Of a stretch of DNA of 64,000 nucleotides, positions 41,300 through 49,690 are shown one piece after another. The notes beneath the pieces are model-generated. The model searched no databases and had not been told where the DNA came from. It saw only the letters and a list, made by a program, of their open reading frames with translations. The DNA comes from Halopseudomonas salina (GTDB lineage Bacteria > Pseudomonadota > Gammaproteobacteria > Pseudomonadales > Pseudomonadaceae). Location: the NCBI RefSeq assembly GCF_008641105.1, contig NZ_VTTI01000005.1, forward strand, positions 1-64,000. Direction: 5' to 3'. Position 1 is the stretch's first letter; every line of letters begins with the position of its first letter. The position numbers and the translations under genes are program-made.

Positions 41300-41578
41300 A
41301 TGCGAGCCCCTGAAGAAGAGCCAGATGAAATTTTTGCCCGGGAGCGCCTGGTTGAGGCGGTTGAGAATCAGCTTGCAGCCGACCAGCCACCCTCTGCTCA
41401 GGCTACCCTTAACAAGCTCACGCTGGTGGGTTATGCGCGAGAGGAGAGCATTGAGCTGATGGCCAGCGTACTGGCCCACAGTATCGGAGTCATGCTCGAT
41501 AACGACGCACCCTTTGACATGTCTGCTTACGAGCAGGCTTTGCGTAACCTGCCCGAGCTGCCTGAAACTACTGATTAA
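41300..41578 (+). CDS. Conserved small protein of unknown function
   Basis: A 92-residue acidic, mostly helical protein beginning MRAPEEEPDE. AAGGAG lies about seven bases before the ATG. No transmembrane segment, signal peptide or known domain is seen. A similar-sized hypothetical follows fba in other pseudomonads, so it is probably real and cotranscribed, 38 bases after fba. Function unknown. Confidence 0.75.
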   Translation: MRAPEEEPDEIFARERLVEAVENQLAADQPPSAQATLNKLTLVGYAREESIELMASVLAHSIGVMLDNDAPFDMSAYEQALRNLPELPETTD

Positions 41579-41625
41579 CAACAGAGCGGCGCCGGGCCTG
41601 CACAACAAGAACAGGAACACGATCG

Positions 41626-42096
41626 ATGTTATTGACGATCTTGCGGGTAGTTTTTTTCTTTTTCGTTAGTGTGTTGGTGGCTACCGCTCTGGGGACTATC
41701 GCACAAACCCAGATCAACCTTTGGGAGCTCCAGCAGCTGGGGGTTTCGATACCCTGGTCGGAGCGATTGACAGTCACCTTGCGCGACCTAGGTGGCTTCA
41801 CGCCCTTTTTTGGTGCGATGGTAGCAGCGGCCTTTATTGTGGCGTTACCAGCGGCCCATGGCCTCGGAAAGATCTTCAAACCCTGGCGCTGGCTATTGTT
41901 TTTTCTCGCTGGCGGGGTGGGCATATGGGTGGCGTGCCTGGTTGCCAACTACGTCCTGCCGATGCCGACTTTTATCGCGGCCACGCGTGAAACTCCGGGC
42001 CTGCTGATCGTCGCGGCATCGGTAGGTGTTGGTAGCTGGCTGTTCGGAAGGTTCACTCGTCCACCGGCCCGACGCGGTTTGCGCGTTCTGGGTTGA
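41626..42096 (+). CDS. Four-helix inner-membrane protein, unknown function
   Basis: A 156-residue integral membrane protein with about four hydrophobic helices (near 4-24, 58-78, 87-110, 123-142) and a basic C-terminus (RPPARRGLRVLG). No catalytic or transport motif is recognised. It lies 47 bases after the small fba-linked gene and overlaps, by a few bases, possible upstream starts of the next gene, so it may be part of the same transcript. Confidence 0.7.
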   Translation: MLLTILRVVFFFFVSVLVATALGTIAQTQINLWELQQLGVSIPWSERLTVTLRDLGGFTPFFGAMVAAAFIVALPAAHGLGKIFKPWRWLLFFLAGGVGIWVACLVANYVLPMPTFIAATRETPGLLIVAASVGVGSWLFGRFTRPPARRGLRVLG

Positions 42097-42119
42097 CACC
42101 TTCCATGGGAGATTTGAGC

Positions 42120-43235
42120 ATGAAGAGCAAGAGCATGTTATTGACTGCGACCGTGGCGATGGCTTTTGCCGGCGCTGCACAGGCAGTCGACTACCAGATT
42201 GAAACCGTAGCCGAGGGGCTTGAGTTTCCCTGGTCCCTGGCATTCCTACCCGATGGCGGGATGTTGGTGACCGAACGGCCCGGCCGTCTGCGGCATATCA
42301 ATGCCCAGGGAGAATTGCAGGACGCAGCAATCGAGGGTGTTCCCGAAGCTTTTGTCAGTGGCCAGGCTGGGCTGTTTGAAGTCGCATTGGACCCCGATTA
42401 TGCGAACAACAAGCGCATCTTCCTCAGTTATGCCTGCGGCACTCTTGAAGCCAACCATACGTGTCTGAGCAGTGCCACCTTCTCCGAGGCTGGTCTGCAG
42501 GACGTGGATGAGATTTTCCGTGTACAGCCTGCCAAGACGGGCAGCGCCCACTACGGCGGGCGCGTGGCTTTTTTGCCGGACAACACCCTGCTGCTGACCC
42601 TGGGCGATGGTTTTGATTATCGCGAAGAAGCGCAAAAAACGAGCAGTCACATAGGTTCGATCGTACGCTTGAACCGTGACGGCTCGGTGCCCGAAGATAA
42701 CCCCTTTGCAGGTGGGGGTGATGCGTTGCCGGAGCTCTACAGCATCGGCCATCGCAATGTGCAGGCGATTGTATATGATGCGCAGAATGATCGAGTCCTT
42801 GCCCATGAGCATGGCCCGCGCGGCGGCGACGAGCTGAATCTGATCGAGCCAGGCAATAATTATGGCTGGCCCAAGATTACTTTTGGTGTGGATTACAACG
42901 GTTCCACCATCAGCCCCTATACCTCTTTGCCGGGGCTCGAGCAGCCGATGTTGCAATGGACACCCTCGATTGCTCCATCGGGTATGACACTCTATCGAGG
43001 CGAGCAATTTCCTGCCTGGAAGGATAGCCTGATGATCTCGACGCTGGCAGCGCGGAACGTCCGCAGAGTCGAGTTGGACGGTAATGAAGTGATGGCTCAG
43101 GAGACACTGTTCGATGAATTGGGCAGCCGCTTCCGTGACGTTCGTACCGGCCCGGACGGCGCGCTGTATCTACTTACTGACGCCGCGGCTGGCCAGGTTC
43201 TGCGTGTCGTTCCGGGGGCTGTTTCGGCGCAGTGA
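42120..43235 (+). CDS. PQQ-dependent sugar/aldose dehydrogenase (YliI type)
   Basis: A 371-residue periplasmic six-bladed beta-propeller of the soluble glucose/sorbosone dehydrogenase family. A signal peptide ends at AAQA (about 21). FPWSLAFLPDGGMLVTERPGRL is split here as FPWSLAFLPDG and VTERPGRL, with SAHYGGRVAF, LGDG and HEHGPRGGDELN, containing the PQQ-facing His and Arg. Such enzymes oxidise aldoses at C1 if PQQ is available; no pqq genes lie in this window. The start at 42120 gives the signal peptide. Confidence 0.88.
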   Translation: MKSKSMLLTATVAMAFAGAAQAVDYQIETVAEGLEFPWSLAFLPDGGMLVTERPGRLRHINAQGELQDAAIEGVPEAFVSGQAGLFEVALDPDYANNKRIFLSYACGTLEANHTCLSSATFSEAGLQDVDEIFRVQPAKTGSAHYGGRVAFLPDNTLLLTLGDGFDYREEAQKTSSHIGSIVRLNRDGSVPEDNPFAGGGDALPELYSIGHRNVQAIVYDAQNDRVLAHEHGPRGGDELNLIEPGNNYGWPKITFGVDYNGSTISPYTSLPGLEQPMLQWTPSIAPSGMTLYRGEQFPAWKDSLMISTLAARNVRRVELDGNEVMAQETLFDELGSRFRDVRTGPDGALYLLTDAAAGQVLRVVPGAVSAQ

Positions 43236-43268
43236 TTCAGATGTACAGTGGCTCCTTACATCGGTTGT

Positions 43269-45107
43269 TCAGGCAACCGGTTCGGAGTTGTGAAAACTGA
43301 CGCCGCCCCGGCCGCTGGTTTTGCGTGAATAACGGGCCGAGTCGGCCTGCCTCAGCAGCAGCGGCAGATCCAGGTCTGCGGCGTGGGACAGAGTAACACC
43401 GATGTTGATCCCTACAGAGATGCTCTGATCTTCCAGTTCAATGCTGGGCGCCAGGGCATCAAGCAATCTCTCTGCAATTATCTGTGCCTGTTGTGAATCT
43501 GCGACGTCATCGGCTACCAGAACAAACTCGTCACCCCCGAGGCGCGCGACAAAATCAGTCTCCCGGGCAGTGCTGGACAACCGCTGCGCAATGACACAGA
43601 GAATCTTGTCTTCGGTATCATCCCCCAACTGATCATGCAGCTGTCTGAATCCATCGAGGTCTACAAGCATGACCGCAAGGGGGGCCGGTCGTCGTCTGCT
43701 ACGGCGTAGTGCATGGTTGATATGCCGATCGAGCGCAGCGCGGTTGGGTATGCCCGTGAGGGGGTCTTCCAGAGCGGCATTCTGTAGCTTCAGGTTAGCT
43801 TCATTGCGCTGGCGCGTAGCTTCCTGTAACTGCTGTTGCGTCTGTTCTTGGGCGTTGGTCAAGCGCTTGATCTGAACGTCTCCCGCATCCAGCTGGGCTC
43901 TGTTCTGTGAGTGTGTTCGCCAGGCTAGCGCCATCGAAATGACCAGCATGCTCGCGGCGCTGCAACTCTGGATAGCCAGATCGGCAAGTAGATAGGTCGG
44001 TACGAGGCCGGTTGCTCTGAGAGCAAACAGACCAATGCCGGAAGCGATCAGTACTGCGCCCAGCAGGAAAGGTCTGGCTGAGGGTAGCCGCAAGCGAACG
44101 GCACGCACAAGACAGATAGCGGCAAAGACAGTGCTTGTAATCGCCAGCCAGGGTATCGCACGGCTGACCCAGCTCGCGGAGACAAACAGGCTTGCCAGGG
44201 CCAGTACCACACTGATGATAGCCAACACATCAAAGAGTACGCGCCAGGTGCTCGCCTGTGTCCTGTCGAGGAAAAGGTTGCGCAATAGCAGCAAGGCACA
44301 GCCATTTGCAGCGGTCAGGCCAAAAGGCAGCAGCCGGGTACCCCATTCGCCGGCTTCGGGCCACAGATACCGGGCCCCAAGTCCGGAAAAAGCCACTACG
44401 CCAAGCGCGAACAAGACCAGGTGTGAGCCATACAGAAGGTAGTTCTGATCGCGCAACACTCCAGCTACCAGCAGATGGTAAAGACCCAGGCCCAGCAGTA
44501 GTCCACAGTAGAGTGCAACCATTGCTGTGCTGCTGACGCTATGACTGGCGAAGGCTGAGCGTGACCAGAGCTGACTTGTCACACCGAGACTGCCCGCTGA
44601 TTCAGCTCGGAGATACAGAGTGGCCTGTTCTCCGGGTGCCATCTGGAGCATGAATACTGCATTGCGGTGCGGAAAGTCGCGTTCGGATAAGGGCACTCCC
44701 AGGCCGCTTATTCGTTCAGGTTGGCCCTCGCGGTAAAGGGTCACCCTGCTCAGGGAGGAATAGGGGAAATACAGATGCCAGAGGGTCTCTTGCTGCGCAA
44801 CGGACTGCACATTGATCTTCATCCAGAGGGCGTCGGAGCTGTAACCGAAATGCATATTGCTGTAGTTGGATGCAGCAGTCCATGCCCCTGCGCCGGAAAG
44901 AATTTGCTCGAATGTTGTCTGCGCATCGGTGCGTCTGAGCTCTAGCCAGGGCTGCAGATCCAGGGTTTGTTCGCTACCTTGAAGCTGCAGAACACGCGAT
45001 TCGGGTTGCGCAACGGTCCAGCACGCCCAGCTCAGGAGAAGCAGGCTGCAGAGTGCGAAGACCAAGCGCCCGGTGATGCATCGACTCCTTTGTCGCAGGG
45101 CCCTCAT
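43269..45107 (-). CDS. 7TMR-DISM diguanylate cyclase (first copy)
   Basis: A 612-residue membrane receptor. A signal peptide (to about 33) leads to a periplasmic 7TMR-DISM extracellular domain (about 40-175), seven transmembrane helices (about 185-390), a Gln-rich coiled coil (about 395-440) and a GGDEF domain. The catalytic motif is intact (GGDEF, about 524-528), with an RETD inhibitory site five residues earlier. It should make c-di-GMP in response to an unknown periplasmic carbohydrate-like signal. It overlaps the second copy's stop by four bases. Confidence 0.93.
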   Translation of the reverse strand: MRALRQRSRCITGRLVFALCSLLLLSWACWTVAQPESRVLQLQGSEQTLDLQPWLELRRTDAQTTFEQILSGAGAWTAASNYSNMHFGYSSDALWMKINVQSVAQQETLWHLYFPYSSLSRVTLYREGQPERISGLGVPLSERDFPHRNAVFMLQMAPGEQATLYLRAESAGSLGVTSQLWSRSAFASHSVSSTAMVALYCGLLLGLGLYHLLVAGVLRDQNYLLYGSHLVLFALGVVAFSGLGARYLWPEAGEWGTRLLPFGLTAANGCALLLLRNLFLDRTQASTWRVLFDVLAIISVVLALASLFVSASWVSRAIPWLAITSTVFAAICLVRAVRLRLPSARPFLLGAVLIASGIGLFALRATGLVPTYLLADLAIQSCSAASMLVISMALAWRTHSQNRAQLDAGDVQIKRLTNAQEQTQQQLQEATRQRNEANLKLQNAALEDPLTGIPNRAALDRHINHALRRSRRRPAPLAVMLVDLDGFRQLHDQLGDDTEDKILCVIAQRLSSTARETDFVARLGGDEFVLVADDVADSQQAQIIAERLLDALAPSIELEDQSISVGINIGVTLSHAADLDLPLLLRQADSARYSRKTSGRGGVSFHNSEPVA

Positions 45108-46939
45108 GCCTTGATTTTCTCGGGCGGGGAGGCGGTATGCAAGACAACACCGTGTCGGCCGCTTCGTTTGCGTTGGTACATGGCCTGGTCTGCCTGGCGC
45201 ATCAGAGTCTCTATATCGGGCTCGACCCCGTTGCTCAGGCTGATGCCCACGCTTGCGCCAACGCTGACACTGACGCCCTCCAGCTCCAGCGGCATACTCA
45301 TGACATCGAGTAGTCGTTGCCCCTGTTGCAGGGCGTCTTCCTGATCGGCGATTCCTTCACTGATCAGGATGAACTCATCGCCACCAAGCCGGGCCACCAG
45401 GTCGGTCTGCCTGGCGCAGCCGGAAAGACGCGAAGCGATACCAACCAGCACCTGGTCTCCTACATCGTGGCCCAGCTCGTCGTTTATCGCCTTGAAGCCG
45501 TCAAGGTCAATCAGTACCAACGCAAGTAATTCGCCTCGCCGGGCTGTGCGTTGCATCGCCTGGGGCAAATGGCGGCCAAGGGCGCTGCGGTTGCCCAGTC
45601 CGGTCAGAGGGTCCTGCATGGCCAGCAGCTCCAGCCGCTTGTTGGCCTCTGCCAGCGCTTCGGTGCGTTCCGCTACGCGCAGTGCCAGAATACGCTCCTG
45701 GTGGACCAGGGACTGGACTACCTGTTTCTGGGCCGATAGCGCCTGCAATTGAGCCTGCTCCTTGAGACGCTTGAGCTCGTTGAAGCGTGCAGCCAGACCG
45801 AGGGAAAGGAGAAGCATCTCCACAGCCGAACCGATCTGCATCGCATTGACGGTAACAAAGTTGGAGGGTATCAGGCCGAAATTGCGCAGCCCCAGCAACA
45901 TGCCGCCTACCAGCAGCATCAGCCAGGCGATTACAAATATGCGTGCACCCGGTATGCCCTTGACGACGCAGATCATGCCGGCGGTGAAAAGTACCAGGGT
46001 GGTCAGCAGCCCGGTGACCGACATCAATTGCAAAGCGGGCTGAATGGGGATGATCAGTGTGGTCAGCGTCGCCAGCATCGCCATCCATGCAAATATGGCC
46101 AGGAACGAATCCAGTAGTGGTGTTCGCCGAGCGGTATCCAGGAATGACCGGGCGAAGAGCACACCCACCGCGGCGGATAGACTGAGGCTGAAAGGCAGGA
46201 TGCGGTTGCCATGCTCGCCAAGGTTGGGCCAGATGAACTGGGCCCCTAGTCCGTTGATTGCAGCAACTCCGGCACCGAAGGCAACTACGAAGCAGACATA
46301 CAGCACGAAGGAGCGCTCACGCAAGACGGCAAACAACAGCAGGTTGTAAATGGCCAGCGCCAGCAACATGCCGAAGTAGGTCGCCAGGATGGCATAGCTT
46401 GCCTGGCTGTTTTCATAGAAGTGCTCCGCTTGCCACAACTGGGCATCCAGCGTCAGACTACCCTCTGAATGTGCGGCGACGAATAGCGTGCGGCTTTCAC
46501 CGGGCTCCAGATACAGCTTGAAGATTGGATTGCGATGCTTCATGTCCCGCTGCTGGTATGGCAGCGTGTCACCCTGATGCTGGATGACGGTACCGTCTGC
46601 CCCTACGTTATACAGGGTAACCCTGTCCAGAGACGGGTAACGCATTTCGAGAATCCAGTCGGTACGGCGGTCGGCCGTGGACGTCACGGTCGCCTTCAAC
46701 CAGAGACGGTCGCGGGTGTAGCTGAAATTAAGACCTTCTCGTTGGGAAGCAGGTTGAAACAGGGAGGGTTGCTCCATTACCTGGTCAGGTAGAAGCTGGC
46801 GTTCCTGGTCACGGAAGTAGCTTACATGGGGCTGCAGATCAGAAATTACCCGAGTCGCATTATCGACTATCAGGGGCGCTGAGGCCTGAGCGGTGGTGCC
46901 TGTGAGCAGGAATAGCCAGATCAACGCGAAACAACGCAT
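45104..46939 (-). CDS. 7TMR-DISM diguanylate cyclase (second copy)
   Basis: A 611-residue protein with the same order as its downstream neighbour: signal peptide (cleaved near AQAS), periplasmic DISM domain, seven helices, coiled coil and GGDEF (about 519-523) with an RQTD inhibitory site five residues earlier. Shared motifs (LQLQ/RYPSLDRVTLY versus YSSLSRVTLYREG, GLGARYLWPE versus GLGAQFIWPN) show that the two are tandem duplicates that have diverged. An ATG at 46990 would add 17 residues; I prefer 46939, which gives a standard signal sequence. Confidence 0.92.
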   Translation of the reverse strand: MRCFALIWLFLLTGTTAQASAPLIVDNATRVISDLQPHVSYFRDQERQLLPDQVMEQPSLFQPASQREGLNFSYTRDRLWLKATVTSTADRRTDWILEMRYPSLDRVTLYNVGADGTVIQHQGDTLPYQQRDMKHRNPIFKLYLEPGESRTLFVAAHSEGSLTLDAQLWQAEHFYENSQASYAILATYFGMLLALAIYNLLLFAVLRERSFVLYVCFVVAFGAGVAAINGLGAQFIWPNLGEHGNRILPFSLSLSAAVGVLFARSFLDTARRTPLLDSFLAIFAWMAMLATLTTLIIPIQPALQLMSVTGLLTTLVLFTAGMICVVKGIPGARIFVIAWLMLLVGGMLLGLRNFGLIPSNFVTVNAMQIGSAVEMLLLSLGLAARFNELKRLKEQAQLQALSAQKQVVQSLVHQERILALRVAERTEALAEANKRLELLAMQDPLTGLGNRSALGRHLPQAMQRTARRGELLALVLIDLDGFKAINDELGHDVGDQVLVGIASRLSGCARQTDLVARLGGDEFILISEGIADQEDALQQGQRLLDVMSMPLELEGVSVSVGASVGISLSNGVEPDIETLMRQADQAMYQRKRSGRHGVVLHTASPPEKIKA

Positions 46940-47108
46940 TGCTGAGCCGCGCAGGCCCCTGGAGGGTCGAACGTGCGTTAAAAGGACCATATGCGAAGTG
47001 TGACCTGAATCCCTGGTGTTTCATCATCGGTGGCCGGCTTGTTCTGCCTGACGGGTTGATACCTTGATCGGTATCGGCTGTGATTTGAATGGCTTTATCC
47101 AGCCACGA

Positions 47109-48170
47109 CTATAGGTCTGTGCTGGTGCTGGCGTCAAATTCTGCAGTTGACCGTTGAGCCTGCTGACGGAAGCCCCGTGGCGTGACTCCCAGCCAGCGGC
47201 GGAAGGTTCGACTGAAATTGGTTGGATCCAGATAGCCCAGGCGCTCTGCCACATTCTCGATACTCAGGCTGGTCTGTGAGAGAAGCCAGCAGGCCAGGTC
47301 ACAACGCACATCGTCGAGCAAGGTCTGATAGCGAACACCCTCGTCGCTTAGGTGACGAATAAGCGTGCGCGGGGCCATATGCTCCTGGGCGGCCATTTGC
47401 TCCAGGGTCGGATATTGACTGTCGCAACTCAGTAAGCGTTTTTTTATACGTTCGCTCAGGGAACCACCGCGGACCAAGCGTTGAAGCTGGTTTTCGCAGT
47501 CACGCAGAGCCAGTCTGTGGGCTTCAGGATCTGCCGCCAGACAGGGGCTTTCCAGGTAGCCGGCCGGCATCTCGAGCCGTAACTGATCGCTACCGAACCT
47601 GACTGTCCCGGCTACCTGACGATAGGCAGCAGACCAGTCTGTCTCGGCCATGGGCCAGTGCAGGATCAGATCCTGATACACGGGTAGTCCGGTGGCAGTT
47701 TCGAGCAGGCGCAGAACGCCGGTAGTGAAGTGCCCCAGCAGGTACTCGCGCAGCTCCGGCAGAATCAGGCGCTCGTCGAGGACCAGCATCGTTGTGTGCT
47801 CCGGGTCGATTCTGAAGGCGGCGATGTTCTGGCGCAAACTGGAGTACCGATTGATAACCCCCACAGCCGCCCGGACGTTGCTGGTCAGAATGCTGGCGTA
47901 GCCGGCTGCGCCATGGGCGGAGACGTCGGTGTGCCGGCCCACTTCGATACCCAACCACGGACATTGACTGAGCGAGAGCGCATGCAGCACCAGGCGATGC
48001 ATCTGGTCGAAGCTCAGAAAGTGATTGTCGTGGTGCAGGTTGTTCCAGTCGAGACGGGTTCCTTCCAGAATGCGGCTGTCGGAGAACCCGCGACGCCGCA
48101 GCTCGGCACAGATAAGACGGGCATATACGGGATGAATCGAGGGGCTGAGCCAGAGCTGCTGGTTGAACAT
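47109..48170 (-). CDS. AraC family regulator, divergent from alkB
   Basis: A 353-residue regulator with an arabinose-binding-like N-terminal domain (about 20-210) of the OruR/ArgR type and a C-terminal AraC double helix-turn-helix (about 250-340) with SIENVAERLGYLDPTNFSRTFRRW split as SIENVAERLGYLD and NFSRTFRRW. It is divergent from alkB with a 138-bp shared gap, so control of alkane oxidation is likely, as for AlkR of Acinetobacter. The effector is not shown. Confidence 0.9.
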   Translation of the reverse strand: MFNQQLWLSPSIHPVYARLICAELRRRGFSDSRILEGTRLDWNNLHHDNHFLSFDQMHRLVLHALSLSQCPWLGIEVGRHTDVSAHGAAGYASILTSNVRAAVGVINRYSSLRQNIAAFRIDPEHTTMLVLDERLILPELREYLLGHFTTGVLRLLETATGLPVYQDLILHWPMAETDWSAAYRQVAGTVRFGSDQLRLEMPAGYLESPCLAADPEAHRLALRDCENQLQRLVRGGSLSERIKKRLLSCDSQYPTLEQMAAQEHMAPRTLIRHLSDEGVRYQTLLDDVRCDLACWLLSQTSLSIENVAERLGYLDPTNFSRTFRRWLGVTPRGFRQQAQRSTAEFDASTSTDL

Positions 48171-48308
48171 GGGCCGGACCGAAGAAAGGATCAGTTGTCA
48201 CAATATGACGATTTATTGCCCGTTGCAACGGTAGGCGGCCTGCCAGGCGGGGAGGATGATCATCAAGCAATCGTCGAATAACCGTCATAACAATAAAAGG
48301 TATTCAAG

Positions 48309-49517
48309 ATGAATAGCTCGGCCTCTGTGTCTCCGGCATCTTCAGCTTACGTCGACAGAAAACGGCATCTATGGTTATTTTCTCTGCTGGTGCCCTGTAT
48401 AGCGCTTATCGGTCCACTCATGTACATGTTTGTGTCGCCCAATCTCTTGTGGTTATGGTTGCCGACACTGTTCAGTTATCTGGTGATTCCCTTACTGGAT
48501 GCGATCATCGGGGAGGACCAGAGTAACCCGCCGGAGGAAGCTGTTCCGGCACTCGAGGAAGACCGATTTTACCGTTACGTTACCTATGCCCTGGTGCCTG
48601 TTCTCTGGGCCAGCTTCCTGGTCAGCGTGATCTTCGTAGGTACGCATGAGCTGCCCTGGCACGGCGTTCTAGCGGTGATACTTGCTGCCGGTGGCACTCT
48701 TGGCTATGGCCTTAACCTTGGCCATGAAATGGGCCACAAGAAAACCTCACTCGAGCGCTGGCTGGCCAAGATTACCCTGGCTCTGGGTTTTTATGGCCAC
48801 TTTTTTGTCGAGCACAACCGTGGGCACCACCGCGATGTAGCGACTCCGGTTGATCCGGCGTCCTCACGCATGGGCGAAAGTATCTACCGCTTTGTTTTCC
48901 GGGAAATGCCAGGTGCATTTTTTCGTGCCTGGGATCTTGAGGCCGAACGCCTCGAGCGCTGTGGCAAGTCGGTATGGAGTCTGGAGAATGAGATTATTCA
49001 GCCGGCCCTTATAAGTCTCGTGCTCTATGGCACACTGATCGCGTTCCTCGGCGTACAGATGATACCTGTGTTGCTGCTGATTGCATTCTGGGGTGCATTC
49101 CAGCTTACCCAGGCTAACTACATCGAACACTACGGGCTTTTGCGCAAGCTGCAGGCCAACGGCCGATATGAGCGCTGCCAGCCGCACCATTCATGGAACA
49201 GCAATCATCTGTTTTCCAACTGGGCCCTGTTCCATTTGCAACGCCACTCCGATCATCACGCACATCCGACGCGTCGCTATCAGTCGCTGCGTGATTTTCC
49301 CGATCTGCCGCGGCTGCCCAGTGGCTATTTCGGGATGTATGCGATTGCCTATGTGCCGGCGATCTGGTTCAAGGTGATGGACAAGCGCCTGCTTGATGCG
49401 GTCGATCGAGATCCGTCACGCATCAATTTCGAACCGGCCAAGCGTGATCGGTTGATGCGCCGCTACCGGCTTGGGGATGCGCAGGAGACAACGACGGGCG
49501 CCGGGGTGGCAGCATGA
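48309..49517 (+). CDS. alkB: Alkane 1-monooxygenase AlkB
   Basis: A 402-residue membrane di-iron hydroxylase that oxidises medium-chain n-alkanes to 1-alkanols. All family histidine boxes are intact: HEMGHKK (about 139), EHNRGHHRDVATP (about 167), LQRHSDHHA (about 313), plus the signature NYIEHYG (about 270). About six hydrophobic segments are visible. The ribosome site is weak. The next gene, overlapping by four bases, encodes its rubredoxin electron donor. A rubredoxin reductase is not in the window. Confidence 0.97.
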   Translation: MNSSASVSPASSAYVDRKRHLWLFSLLVPCIALIGPLMYMFVSPNLLWLWLPTLFSYLVIPLLDAIIGEDQSNPPEEAVPALEEDRFYRYVTYALVPVLWASFLVSVIFVGTHELPWHGVLAVILAAGGTLGYGLNLGHEMGHKKTSLERWLAKITLALGFYGHFFVEHNRGHHRDVATPVDPASSRMGESIYRFVFREMPGAFFRAWDLEAERLERCGKSVWSLENEIIQPALISLVLYGTLIAFLGVQMIPVLLLIAFWGAFQLTQANYIEHYGLLRKLQANGRYERCQPHHSWNSNHLFSNWALFHLQRHSDHHAHPTRRYQSLRDFPDLPRLPSGYFGMYAIAYVPAIWFKVMDKRLLDAVDRDPSRINFEPAKRDRLMRRYRLGDAQETTTGAGVAA

Positions 49518-49690
49518 GCCGCTACCTGTGTCCTGAATGTGGATATGTATATGACGAAGCCGCAGGCGATGCCCATATGGGTTTCGCCGCAGGCACCGCC
49601 TGGTCCGAGTTGCCGGAAGATTTCGTCTGTCCCGATTGTGCGATCAGTTACAAGGACGACTTCACCCGGAGTGATGAAGGCGCGGTCTAG
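49514..49690 (+). CDS. Rubredoxin (AlkG-type)
   Basis: A 58-residue iron-only redox protein with both cysteine pairs, CPECG near residue 6 and CPDCA near 41, giving a Fe(Cys)4 site. The usual second CPxCG is CPDCA here. The conserved W..LPEDF segment precedes it. The ATG overlaps the alkB stop (ATGA), so the two are cotranslated; it passes electrons from rubredoxin reductase to AlkB. Its TAG stop shares CTAG with the convergent permease gene. Confidence 0.95.
   Translation: MSRYLCPECGYVYDEAAGDAHMGFAAGTAWSELPEDFVCPDCAISYKDDFTRSDEGAV

Noticed and set aside
47060..47077. GATACC/GGTATC inverted repeat between the AraC and DGC genes
   Set aside because: No T tract follows and no regulator in the window is linked to it; kept only as an unassigned palindrome.
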